The notes beneath the pieces are model-generated. The model did no database searches. It saw only the letters and a list, made by a program, of their open reading frames with translations, and was not told where the DNA came from. From the NCBI GenBank assembly GCA_903867885.1, contig CAIPTD010000150.1, positions 1 to 64,000 on the forward strand: a stretch of 64,000 bases of DNA. Reading direction: 5' to 3'. Position numbers and translations under genes: made by a program. The DNA is from an uncultured Ferrovum sp. GTDB taxonomy: Bacteria; Pseudomonadota; Gammaproteobacteria; Burkholderiales; Ferrovaceae. Of the stretch, positions 10,343 to 19,445 are shown in pieces (the first letter of the stretch is position 1; every line of letters begins with the position of its first letter).

Positions 10343-11692
10343 ATGTTTTCTCCTTGGCCCTATCTTTTTCGTCGTATTTTTGTAGCCTGCATTATTGGGC
10401 TATTGGTGGCGGTCATTTTCGACTCGCGCCTGGGGCTTTTCACCCTATCCGTATTGATTTCTTTTCAATTCGGTTTTCATCTCATTCAACTCTGGCGGCT
10501 CACGCATTGGCTGAAGCAACCCAACCCTACCTCTGTTCCTGAAGCCAATGGGCCATGGGGAATGGTCTTTATCAGCCTTTTTCGATTACAGCGCAGAGCA
10601 GAACATGGAAGGGAACTGCTGAGTGAGGCACTCAGTCGATTTCAGCACGCAGGGGCAGCGCTGCCAGATGGCGTGGTCATCATGGATGCATATGATCGAA
10701 TTGAATGGTGCAACCCGCTTGCAGAAGACCATCTTGGCATTGATCTAGAGAGAGATCGTGGACAACAGCTTACCTATCTGATGCGACAACCCACTTTTTT
10801 AGAGTGGTTATCCAAAGAGTCCTATGAGCATCCGCTTACCCTGAGAAATGCGCGCGGCTCAGGAACCACTTTGCTGTTTACACTAGTGAGATATGGCAGC
10901 CGAGAAAAACTGGTCGTCAGTCGCGATATTACTGTTATTGAAAACGCCGAACGTATTCGGCGTGATTTTGTTGCCAATGTATCGCATGAACTCCGAACCC
11001 CTATTACCGTTATTTCTGGCTTTCTTGAAACCTTAGAGGATACGGAAGACCTAGATAAAGAAAGCCTAATGCATGCTATTGGGTTAATGCGTTCGCAAGC
11101 AGAGCGCATGCAACATTTGGTAGAGGAATTACTCAGCCTATCACGCCTTGAGAGCGATGTTGGAGAACCCGCTCGAGACGAACTATCAGTTCGAGACTTT
11201 ATCCAATTGCTCGCCCGTGAAACCACTCAATTGAGTAGGGGTAGGCATAGGGTTTTGGTGGAGATTGAAGATGAAGCTATATTGTTGGGTAGCCGAACCG
11301 AACTGCATAGTGCCTTTGGAAACTTAGCCAGCAATGCTGTTCGCTATACCCCAGAAAAGGGAACAATCACGCTAAAATGGCAACGCACTGAAACGGGGGG
11401 CTCCTTTAGTGTGAAAGACAGCGGGATTGGCATTGCCCCCGAACATATTCCAAGACTCACCGAACGTTTCTACCGGGTAGACAAAAGTCGTTCACGTGAT
11501 ACAGGTGGAACCGGACTGGGGCTGTCTATTGTTCAGCATGTCTTATCACGCCATCAAGGCTATTTGGACATTAAAAGCATACCGGGTTCTGGTAGTGAGT
11601 TTATTGCTCACTTACCTGCGGAACGCTTAGCCCCTGCTCCTAAAGTATCCTCAGAAATATCCCTTCTAGAATTGATTGAACCGATAAAATGA
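10343..11692 (+). CDS. phoR: phosphate regulon sensor histidine kinase PhoR
   Basis: DUF3329-like TM N-terminus, PAS region, FVANVSHELRTPITVISGFLETL H-box, GTGLGLSIV G-box. Confidence 0.93.
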   Translation: MFSPWPYLFRRIFVACIIGLLVAVIFDSRLGLFTLSVLISFQFGFHLIQLWRLTHWLKQPNPTSVPEANGPWGMVFISLFRLQRRAEHGRELLSEALSRFQHAGAALPDGVVIMDAYDRIEWCNPLAEDHLGIDLERDRGQQLTYLMRQPTFLEWLSKESYEHPLTLRNARGSGTTLLFTLVRYGSREKLVVSRDITVIENAERIRRDFVANVSHELRTPITVISGFLETLEDTEDLDKESLMHAIGLMRSQAERMQHLVEELLSLSRLESDVGEPARDELSVRDFIQLLARETTQLSRGRHRVLVEIEDEAILLGSRTELHSAFGNLASNAVRYTPEKGTITLKWQRTETGGSFSVKDSGIGIAPEHIPRLTERFYRVDKSRSRDTGGTGLGLSIVQHVLSRHQGYLDIKSIPGSGSEFIAHLPAERLAPAPKVSSEISLLELIEPIK

Positions 11693-11720
11693 GATTTCAA
11701 ATAACCTATCTCTTTTTACT

Positions 11721-12128
11721 ATGATTGGCATACTGATCGTTGCCCACGGGGCTTTAGGAGAATGTTTAATTCATTGTGCCAGCCATGTTTTAGGGCGGCG
11801 TCCTCTCCGTTTAAGGCAGCTTGGAGTGACAGTACACGACGATCCAGAATTAATTTTGCCGCACGCCAAGGAATTGGTAAAAGATTTAGACGATGGAAGT
11901 GGAGTGCTGATTTTGTCAGATATTTGTGGTGCTACGCCATGCAATATTGCCAGCCGTCTGATCAACCCCGGCCATGCCGAACTGTTATCTGGCGTGAGCC
12001 TTCCTATGCTCGTTCGCGCGCTTACTTACCGCGAAGAAAACCTGGATTCGGTCATCCAAAAAGCAATGGCTGGAGGGGTGAATGGAGTCATGCATTTGAA
12101 CGCGCAATCAGATCATCCTGTGGAGTAA
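11721..12128 (+). CDS. PTS system mannose/fructose-type EIIA component
   Basis: MIGILIVAHGALGECLIHCASHVLG with phospho-His context; next to HPr and EI. Confidence 0.9.
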   Translation: MIGILIVAHGALGECLIHCASHVLGRRPLRLRQLGVTVHDDPELILPHAKELVKDLDDGSGVLILSDICGATPCNIASRLINPGHAELLSGVSLPMLVRALTYREENLDSVIQKAMAGGVNGVMHLNAQSDHPVE

Positions 12129-12132
12129 ATCT

Positions 12133-12402
12133 ATGCCATCTCAAGAAATAGAAATTATCAATAAGCTGGGCTTGCATGCTCGTGCCTCTGCAAAACTAAC
12201 TCAAACGGCAAGTCGCTTTCCCTGCGATATAACCATCTCGCGAGGAAGCCGAACCGTCAATGCAAAAAGCATTATGGGGGTAATGACACTTGCTGCTAGC
12301 CGCGGTAGCCGCATCACTCTCGCGGCGGAGGGAAATCAATCAGGAGAGGCCCTTACAGCACTCGTGGATCTGATTTCTGACAAATTTGGCGAAGGAGAAT
12401 AA
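12133..12402 (+). CDS. ptsH: phosphocarrier protein HPr
   Basis: NKLGLHARASAKL (catalytic His) and AKSIMGVMTLAASRGS (regulatory Ser region). Confidence 0.95.
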   Translation: MPSQEIEIINKLGLHARASAKLTQTASRFPCDITISRGSRTVNAKSIMGVMTLAASRGSRITLAAEGNQSGEALTALVDLISDKFGEGE

Positions 12403-12408
12403 TTAGCC

Positions 12409-14133
12409 ATGAGCTTCTCGATGTTCGGTATCGGCGTTTCAGGCGGGATTGCCATCGGTCCCGCGCGCCTTTTATCGCACACTTCGCTTGAAGTTTCTCA
12501 CTATGCCATTGATGAGCGGCTTCTCGACAAAGAAGTAGCGCGTTTTGACAGTGCGATTGCTGCTGTTAGAGAAGAATTAGAGGTCTTAAGAGAAACCGTC
12601 CCGGCAGGCGCTCCGGCAGAAATGGACGCTTTTCTTCAGTTACATCTGATGATTCTGAATGACACCACATTGTGCGAAGCCCCCAGAGCCTTGATCGTGC
12701 AGCAAGGTTGCAATGCAGAATGGGCTTTAAAGCAACAAATGGACTTGTTGGTCAAACAATTTGAAGCCATTGAGGATGCTTATCTGCGCGAACGACAAGT
12801 AGATGTGGTTCAAGTTGTAGAAAGAATCTTAAAAGCCTTATTAGGTGAACCCAGTCAAATTAGCTTTAGCAATGGTAGAGATGGCCCCGGTATTTTAGTT
12901 GCACATGATCTTAGCCCCGCTGACATGATGTTATTCAAGGAGCACAATTTCGCTGCTTTTATTACTGACGTTGGAGGAGCGACTTCGCACACCGCCATTG
13001 TTGCGCGCAGCCTAAACATTCCCTCTGTGGTGGCCCTTCATCATGCTTGGCCCCTGATCAGAGAAAATGAGATTCTGATTGTGGATGGCACTCAAGGCGT
13101 TGTTCTGGTCAATCCCGACCGTCAGATTCTCACTGAATATCGTTTGCGTCAGGAACAATGGGATCTTGAACGACAAAAGCTCAAGCGTTTGCGTTCTACC
13201 AAGGCTATTACACTCGATAGTCAGGATGTAGAACTGCATGCCAATATTGAATTTCCCTCTGATGTTGAGCAGGTTAAGAAAAACGGGGCAACCGGAATTG
13301 GGTTGTTTAGAAGTGAATTCCTGTTTATGAACCGCCCTGATCTACCTGACGAGGAAGAGCAATTTATTGCGTATCGTTCTGTTGCTGAGTCCATGAAGGG
13401 CGCGCCCGTGACCATCCGCACCCTTGATATCGGAAATGATAAACCGATCGACCAAGGGCCTAAAATCACAAGTAACCCCGCTTTGGGTTTACGTGCCGTA
13501 CGCTATTGCTTATCTGAGCCGCGTATATTTAATACACAGTTGCGCGCCATCTTAAGGGCATCCCACTTCGGCAAGGTGAAGCTTCTCATTCCTATGCTGT
13601 CATGCCGCGATGAACTTTTTCAAGCACTGACAATGCTAGAAGCCGCGCGTAATCAACTTCGCACTGAAGGGGTAAAGTTTGATGAGGCAATGCCTATTGG
13701 CGGCATGATTGAAGTTCCTGCTGCAGCGCTGGCAGTAGAGTCATTGTTAGATCTTCTTGATTTCATCTCGATCGGCACAAATGACTTGATTCAATATACC
13801 TTGGCTATCGATAGAACCGATGATAGCGTGTCGCATTTGTATGACCCACTTCACCCTGCGGTATTGCATTTGGTTGCGCACGTTATTCGCACTGCTAACA
13901 AACTAGGTATTCCTGTTTCTGTATGCGGGGAAATGGCGGGAGAGCCAGAGCTTACAAGAGTATTGTTAGGGATGGGGCTTAGGTCGTTTTCTATGCATCC
14001 CAACCACATACCCATGGTGAAACAAGTTGTGCTGAAAACTTCGGTTAAGGCACTAGAAACGCTCACCAAGCGGCTTTTGTCAGCGTATCTTCCAGATAAA
14101 ATCCACGGAATTTTGACCAAGCTGAACGCTTAA
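12409..14133 (+). CDS. ptsI: phosphoenolpyruvate-protein phosphotransferase (enzyme I)
   Basis: ITDVGGATSHTAIVARSLNIPSVV, GLFRSEFLFMNR, CGEMAGEPELTRVLLGMGLRSFSMHP. Confidence 0.97.
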   Translation: MSFSMFGIGVSGGIAIGPARLLSHTSLEVSHYAIDERLLDKEVARFDSAIAAVREELEVLRETVPAGAPAEMDAFLQLHLMILNDTTLCEAPRALIVQQGCNAEWALKQQMDLLVKQFEAIEDAYLRERQVDVVQVVERILKALLGEPSQISFSNGRDGPGILVAHDLSPADMMLFKEHNFAAFITDVGGATSHTAIVARSLNIPSVVALHHAWPLIRENEILIVDGTQGVVLVNPDRQILTEYRLRQEQWDLERQKLKRLRSTKAITLDSQDVELHANIEFPSDVEQVKKNGATGIGLFRSEFLFMNRPDLPDEEEQFIAYRSVAESMKGAPVTIRTLDIGNDKPIDQGPKITSNPALGLRAVRYCLSEPRIFNTQLRAILRASHFGKVKLLIPMLSCRDELFQALTMLEAARNQLRTEGVKFDEAMPIGGMIEVPAAALAVESLLDLLDFISIGTNDLIQYTLAIDRTDDSVSHLYDPLHPAVLHLVAHVIRTANKLGIPVSVCGEMAGEPELTRVLLGMGLRSFSMHPNHIPMVKQVVLKTSVKALETLTKRLLSAYLPDKIHGILTKLNA

Positions 14134-14149
14134 TCAGCCTCTTTGCAAA

Positions 14150-14180
14150 TCGGGTGCAGCGAATACTGCGCTGCACCCGA
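14150..14180. terminator. 12-bp perfect hairpin downstream of ptsI (terminator-like, no proper U-tract on either strand)
   Basis: TCGGGTGCAGCG-AATACTG-CGCTGCACCCGA; minus strand is followed by only TTTG. Confidence 0.5.
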
Positions 14181-14293
14181 TAGGCAGGTTAATTGCAGAA
14201 AACAGGCTAAAAGCTGGCGGAATAAAGTGGCTGTTATTTTTGTTTGCCAATCACACCAGAACAGCAAGAAATCTGACCAACCATACAATTACA

Positions 14294-14394
14294 CACCTTA
14301 CGGTGCCCCACGCTTCATTTCTAGAAGCACTGACTAGAAATGCTCCTCCTCCTTACTCGACTACCTAAGCGCGTGGGCATTTAGGCTCGAATTT
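14294..14394 (-). ncRNA. candidate structured small RNA (minus strand), possibly a TnpB/IS605-type guide RNA relic
   Basis: Minus strand: TTGACT-17 bp-TATTCT promoter (14429-14401), then TGCCCACGCGCTT...AAGCGTGGGGC long-range stem enclosing CATTTCTAG-TCAGTGCTT-CTAGAAATG, then CACC-GTAA-GGTG hairpin with a GNRA loop. Confidence 0.35.
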
Positions 14395-14400
14395 CTAAAT

Positions 14401-14429
14401 AGAATAGGCATTGTCCAAAACAAAGTCAA
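14401..14429 (-). promoter_or_regulatory. sigma70-like promoter on the minus strand for the candidate sRNA
   Basis: -35 TTGACT (14429-14424), 17-bp spacer, -10 TATTCT (14406-14401). Confidence 0.45.
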
Positions 14430-14453
14430 CCACATCATCTAAATGACTTGCAC

Positions 14454-14476
14454 TTTAATTGATCAAAGCAATTAAA
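14454..14476. promoter_or_regulatory. 8-bp perfect inverted repeat in the divergent gntR/sRNA promoter region (candidate operator)
   Basis: TTTAATTG-ATCAAAG-CAATTAAA. Confidence 0.4.
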
Positions 14477-14573
14477 CCATTAAATAAAAAAGGATTATTT
14501 AAGCTGGCATTTTTCTTGCGTACAGAGTCAAGTACTCAATACACTATAAGAATATTTTGAAAAACGACATCAA

Positions 14574-15284
14574 ATGAACGCCCCACTTTACCTCGATGTA
14601 CGGAGGAAAATTTTAACCAGCATCACCTTAGGTCATTGGCCCAACGGTACCCCTTTACCTAATGAAACCAAGCTCGCGCGCGAATTTGGCGTAAGCGTAG
14701 GAACACTTCGTAAGGCAGTCGATGAATTGGTTCAAGATAAAATTTTGGCGCGCCAGCAAGGGCGTGGCACTTTTGTAGCCACCCATAATGTTGAGCGCAC
14801 TTTGCATGATTTTTTTCGTATTCGGCACAATGATGGGGTTTCGCGCTTCCCCGAGATTGAAACCCTAAGCCTTCGTAAAATCGCTGCAGACGAAGAAGCT
14901 TCTCAGCGACTTCAACTGAGTATTGGGGCAAAGGTATATCGCATCATTAACCTCCTGACTGTGGGTGGTCTTCCCGCTGCACTGGATCAGATTTTTTTGC
15001 CAGCAGAACGCTTTGAAGGCTTGAACATTGATCTTTTTCGCACTCGAACAGGGACCATTTATCACCTATATCAGAATAGTTTTGGAGTAAACGTTTTAAA
15101 GGCAGAAGAACAAGTGCGCGCTTGCAAATGTGGAGCCAAAGAATCCCGCGCATTAGGTATATCCCGCGCAACGATCATGTTGGAAGTCGAACGCATTTCT
15201 CGCACCTACTATGATGTTCCTGTGGAATGGCGCTGCACCCGAGTCAACACTCAACATCATTACTACTCTAGTGAACTGGGTTGA
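14574..15284 (+). CDS. GntR/HutC-family transcriptional regulator with UTRA domain
   Basis: N-terminal wHTH (LPNETKLAREFGVSVGTLRKAVDELVQDKILARQQGRGTFV) plus UTRA-like ligand-binding domain. Confidence 0.93.
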   Translation: MNAPLYLDVRRKILTSITLGHWPNGTPLPNETKLAREFGVSVGTLRKAVDELVQDKILARQQGRGTFVATHNVERTLHDFFRIRHNDGVSRFPEIETLSLRKIAADEEASQRLQLSIGAKVYRIINLLTVGGLPAALDQIFLPAERFEGLNIDLFRTRTGTIYHLYQNSFGVNVLKAEEQVRACKCGAKESRALGISRATIMLEVERISRTYYDVPVEWRCTRVNTQHHYYSSELG

Positions 15285-15396
15285 TTGGCAATTAGGCCCA
15301 TCCCATCCCAAGTAGGCAAAATCTTACTACAACGCCCAAAACTGCTCAGCAGTCGCTACAATGTAGGACTTTCACTGAATACAGCCGTCTGTAATT

Positions 15397-15600
15397 ATGG
15401 CCGGCAATTTAAACATGATGAGTTCTGAGCAAGAGTTTCGCGTTTTTCGTTGCATTTTGTGCGGCTGGATTTATGATGAGGAAACAGGCGTTCCTGAGGA
15501 TGGCATCGCACCAGGTACACGCTGGGAAGACGTTCCGGCTAGCTGGGTTTGCCCTGATTGCGGGGCCATGAAAATTGATTTCGAGTTAGTAGAAATCTGA
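15397..15600 (+). CDS. rubredoxin
   Basis: [51 protein letters not shown] with two CxxC motifs. Confidence 0.97.
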   Translation: MAGNLNMMSSEQEFRVFRCILCGWIYDEETGVPEDGIAPGTRWEDVPASWVCPDCGAMKIDFELVEI

Positions 15601-16739
15601 TGTCCAATCAGGGCTCCGTGGGGGTTGTTTCCCCGCAGCTTGCGCACTTCGAAGCCCCTCTTAGTTTGTCATGCGGGCAGTCATTGGCGAACTATCAGTT
15701 GGCCTACGAAACCTATGGCACGCTGAACGCAGAGCGTAGCAACGCCATCCTGATTTGCCATGCCTTATCAGGTAACCATCATTTAGCGGGTACCTACGCC
15801 GAGGACCCCAAACAAGTGGGGTGGTGGGACAATATGGTGGGGTTAGGTAAGCCGGTAGACACTTCTCGGTTCTTTGTTATTGGTGTTAATAATCTTGGTG
15901 GTTGCCATGGATCTACAGGTCCTTCGTCCATTAACCCCGATACGGGCTGCCCTTGGGGAGCCGCTTTTCCCTTTGTAACTGTTCAGGACTGGGTTCACGC
16001 CCAAGCCCGATTAGCTGATCATTTGGGGATTACGCGTTTTGCAGCTGTGATGGGTGGCAGCTTAGGTGCCATGCAAGCCATGCAATGGAGTTTGAGTTAC
16101 CCCGATCGATTAGCCCATGCGCTTGTAATCGCGGCTGCGCCCAAACTCTCCACACAGAACATTGGCTTTAATGAAGTCGCTAGGCAGGCGATTGTGACCG
16201 ACCCCGATTTCCATGGTGGGGACTTCTATGCACATAGTGTTATCCCTCGTCGAGGTCTAAGGCTGGCCCGGATGCTTGGGCACATTACCTATCTTTCTGA
16301 TGATGCGATGCGCGAAAAATTTGGTCGCGAATTAATCAGCGGTCAACATCGTTTCTCGTTAGAAGTGGAATTTGAAATTGAATCGTACTTGCGCTATCAA
16401 GGGGACAAATTCAGCGAACGCTTTGATGCCAATACTTACCTGATTATGACCAAAGCCCTGGATTATTTTGATCCTGCAGCGGAGATAGGCGGGGGAGATT
16501 TAAGCCGCGCACTGTCTCACGCAAAGGCCTCGTTTTTAGTTGCAAGCTTTACTTCAGATTGGCGTTTTTCACCTGCGCGATCGCGCGAGATTGTCAAAGC
16601 ATTACTGGATAATCGCTTACCTGTCAGTTACGCCGAGATTGATGCTCCCCAAGGCCATGACGCCTTCCTAATGGATCATCCAGACTATCAACAACTCGTA
16701 GCAGCCTATCTAAATCGTGTGGCGGAGGAATGCGCATGA
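15600..16739 (+). CDS. metX: homoserine O-acetyltransferase/O-succinyltransferase MetX
   Basis: [45 protein letters not shown]; followed by metW. Confidence 0.95.
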   Translation: MSNQGSVGVVSPQLAHFEAPLSLSCGQSLANYQLAYETYGTLNAERSNAILICHALSGNHHLAGTYAEDPKQVGWWDNMVGLGKPVDTSRFFVIGVNNLGGCHGSTGPSSINPDTGCPWGAAFPFVTVQDWVHAQARLADHLGITRFAAVMGGSLGAMQAMQWSLSYPDRLAHALVIAAAPKLSTQNIGFNEVARQAIVTDPDFHGGDFYAHSVIPRRGLRLARMLGHITYLSDDAMREKFGRELISGQHRFSLEVEFEIESYLRYQGDKFSERFDANTYLIMTKALDYFDPAAEIGGGDLSRALSHAKASFLVASFTSDWRFSPARSREIVKALLDNRLPVSYAEIDAPQGHDAFLMDHPDYQQLVAAYLNRVAEECA

Positions 16740-17323
16740 GTACTTTAATTCGCGCCGACCAAGCTGCGATTGCTGAGTGGATACGCCCTGGTTCAACCGT
16801 ATTGGACTTGGGCTGTGGAGATGGTGCTTTACTGGATTACCTAAAAGTGAAACATGATGTCAGGGGATACGGCGTAGAAAACCAACCCAACAATGTGATC
16901 GCCTGCGTCGCACGCGGGGTAAATGTGATCCAGATTGACCTAGAAGCGGGCTTATCTGGCTTTGATAACGGTTCTTTTGACCATGTGATCCTTTCGCAAA
17001 CTCTTCAAGCCATGCACAACTCGGCATCACTGTTAAAAGAAATGTTGCGCGTAGGGCGAGAAGGCATCGTGAGTTTCCCCAACTTTGGTTACTGGAAAAA
17101 TCGCCTACAGGTTTTAGGAGGTCACATGCCGATATCCGATGACCTACCCTTCTCTTGGCATAACACCCCCAATATTCATCTCTGTACCCTCACTGATTTT
17201 GAGGATCTATGCTCAGAAATTGGGGCAAGCGTTAAAAAAAGGCTAGTTTTAAATGAGGGCAAAGCTGTGGCTTTCATGCCCAATCTGCGGGGCAATGTCG
17301 CGATTTATCGCATCGGCGCTTAG
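16730..17323 (+). CDS. metW: methionine biosynthesis protein MetW
   Basis: [41 protein letters not shown]; metX-metW order. Confidence 0.95.
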   Translation: MRMSTLIRADQAAIAEWIRPGSTVLDLGCGDGALLDYLKVKHDVRGYGVENQPNNVIACVARGVNVIQIDLEAGLSGFDNGSFDHVILSQTLQAMHNSASLLKEMLRVGREGIVSFPNFGYWKNRLQVLGGHMPISDDLPFSWHNTPNIHLCTLTDFEDLCSEIGASVKKRLVLNEGKAVAFMPNLRGNVAIYRIGA

Positions 17324-18603
17324 CCCTGCACTGTCCTGCTTTTTGAATTCTCTGAAGTCTGACCAAGCGCTTGATCAAACTGTAATTCCCCGCGCAAGAT
17401 CCATACCAACAACAAGCCCGGCACTCCGGCCAGCACCGAAAACAAGAAGAACAGTGGCCAACCCAAAGATTCAGCTAGAAGGCCAGACAAGGGCCCTACG
17501 TAAACCCTTCCAACTGCAGACAAAGCGGACAGCAAAGCAAATTGTGTGGCGCTGTAGCGAGTGCTGCATAAGCCCATAAGCAAAGCAGCAAAAGCTGCTG
17601 TCCCCATGCCCGAGGTGAGGTTTTCAGTGCTTACGACAATCACCATAAGCACAAAGTCATGGCCTTGCAGTGCAAGAGCAAAGAAACCCAGTGCGGCAAG
17701 CGCCTGCAGCAATCCAAATACGAATAAGGCCCGCACCAAACCCAAGTGAACCAAACCAATTCCACCGAGCAGCGCTCCCAATAAAGTTGCCATCAAGGCA
17801 ACCGCCTTATTTACTAAACCCACTTCCGCCAAAGAAAACCCCGCGCCACGCAGCAGAAAGGTGGTGGACAAAGCCGTAGCAAATGCATCAGACAGCTTAT
17901 AGGCCACCACCAACAGCAAGAGCGCCCAAGCGCCACGCCGGCCAATAAACTCCTTTAGCGGCCCCACAATGGCTTCATGTAAGGTCTTAGGTACGTGAAG
18001 CTCCGATTGAGGTTCGGGAGCCCACAGGCTTACCAAAGGTAGCACCAGAAAGATGGCTGCCATCAAATTAAATACCGACTGCCAGCCCAAAGACTGCGCC
18101 AAGATCAGCGCCAGCGCCCCAGACACAAGCATGCCCAGGCGATAACCCATCACCGCCATCGCACCGCCTAAACCTCTTTGGGAAGGTGCTAACACCTCTG
18201 TTCGCCACGCATCAATCACTACGTCTTGGCTAGCTGATAAAAAGGCTAACAGCACTGCCAACCCAGCTAACTGTGGCAAGGACTCTGGCACCGCCGTATT
18301 TGCCATACCCAGCAAAACGATGGCCAAGCTTATTTGCATCAATACCATCCAACCGCGGCGACGCCCACCAAATGCAGGGGAGTAGCGGTCCAATCCCGGC
18401 GACCACAAAAATTTCCAGGTGTAGGGCAAGCCCGCCAACGAAAACCAGGCAATGGATTGCAAGCTAGCCCCCTGGGTAGTCAGCCATGCCTGCAACGTCG
18501 CACCGCTTAAGGCTAAGGGCAAACCCGAAGCAAACCCCAGCAGCAATGCTGCGATCAGCCGCCGATCTAACACTCTGGGAAGCACATTATTCATACGGGC
18601 CAA
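17320..18603 (-). CDS. ampG: AmpG-family muropeptide MFS transporter
   Basis: 12-TM MFS; LLGFASGLPLALSGATLQAWLTTQGASLQSIAWFSLAGLPYTWKFLWSPGLDR, SQDVVIDAWRTEVL. Confidence 0.9.
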   Translation of the reverse strand: MARMNNVLPRVLDRRLIAALLLGFASGLPLALSGATLQAWLTTQGASLQSIAWFSLAGLPYTWKFLWSPGLDRYSPAFGGRRRGWMVLMQISLAIVLLGMANTAVPESLPQLAGLAVLLAFLSASQDVVIDAWRTEVLAPSQRGLGGAMAVMGYRLGMLVSGALALILAQSLGWQSVFNLMAAIFLVLPLVSLWAPEPQSELHVPKTLHEAIVGPLKEFIGRRGAWALLLLVVAYKLSDAFATALSTTFLLRGAGFSLAEVGLVNKAVALMATLLGALLGGIGLVHLGLVRALFVFGLLQALAALGFFALALQGHDFVLMVIVVSTENLTSGMGTAAFAALLMGLCSTRYSATQFALLSALSAVGRVYVGPLSGLLAESLGWPLFFLFSVLAGVPGLLLVWILRGELQFDQALGQTSENSKSRTVQG

Positions 18604-19376
18604 GCATACTCAACAGTTAAAGGCGCGTGATCGCTAAAACGATGCTCTTTATAAATCGAAACTGACCGCGCCAATGCCCCTAAACCAGGCGTGGCGATTT
18701 GATAATCAATGCGCCATCCCACATTTTTAGCCCAGGCCTGCCCCCGGTTTGACCACCATGTGTAGCCCTCGTCAGAGGCCTCGGGATTGAGAGAACGATA
18801 CGTGTCTATCCAATCCATCTGCCCGCCTAGTAGCTGCGTCAGCCAAGCCCGCTCTTCTGGCAAGAAACCACTATTCTTAAGATTACCTTTCCAATTTTTA
18901 AGGTCTTTTTCGGTGTGTGCAATATTCCAATCTCCACTGATCACCACTTCTCGACCACTCCCTCTGAGCGCTTGAAGATGAGGTAAAAAAGCCTCTAAAA
19001 ATCGAAATTTGGCTTGCTGCCGCTCCGCCGAACTTGAGCCTGACGGCAGATACACCGACACTACTGAAAAATGGGGGTACACCAACTCGGTATAGCGGCC
19101 CTCTTCATCAAATTCCGACACACCAAACCCAGTGATGACCTGTTCTGGTTTTTGCTTGGCATAGATGCCAGTGCCGCTATAACCCTTTTTTTCAGCAAAA
19201 TGAAAATAGCCATGGTAAGTGGCAGGTGATCGCATGGCATCAGTCAAATCGGTATCCTGAGCTTTCAGTTCTTGCACGCATACGAAGTCAGCGTCTTGCT
19301 GCTTCATCCATTCAAAAAAACCCTTAGTAGAAGCAGAACGAATACCATTTAAATTAGCAGAAATAATCTTGAGCAT
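18591..19376 (-). CDS. xth: exodeoxyribonuclease III
   Basis: MLKIISANLNGIRSASTKGFFEWMKQQDADFVCVQELKAQ, SGDWNIAHTEKDLKN, RIDYQIATPGL, FSDHAPLTVEY. Confidence 0.95.
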   Translation of the reverse strand: MLKIISANLNGIRSASTKGFFEWMKQQDADFVCVQELKAQDTDLTDAMRSPATYHGYFHFAEKKGYSGTGIYAKQKPEQVITGFGVSEFDEEGRYTELVYPHFSVVSVYLPSGSSSAERQQAKFRFLEAFLPHLQALRGSGREVVISGDWNIAHTEKDLKNWKGNLKNSGFLPEERAWLTQLLGGQMDWIDTYRSLNPEASDEGYTWWSNRGQAWAKNVGWRIDYQIATPGLGALARSVSIYKEHRFSDHAPLTVEYAWPV

Positions 19377-19445
19377 GATGATGAAAAGAGTTCTTTAACC
19401 CATGCAGTTTAGCGGGCAAAGCAAAGTCCCGTTAAACTCTCTCTT

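Noticed and set aside
14143-14337. 64-aa ORF in the ptsI-gntR gap
   Set aside because: Runs through hairpins and inverted repeats, no ribosome-binding site or recognisable family; the region looks non-coding
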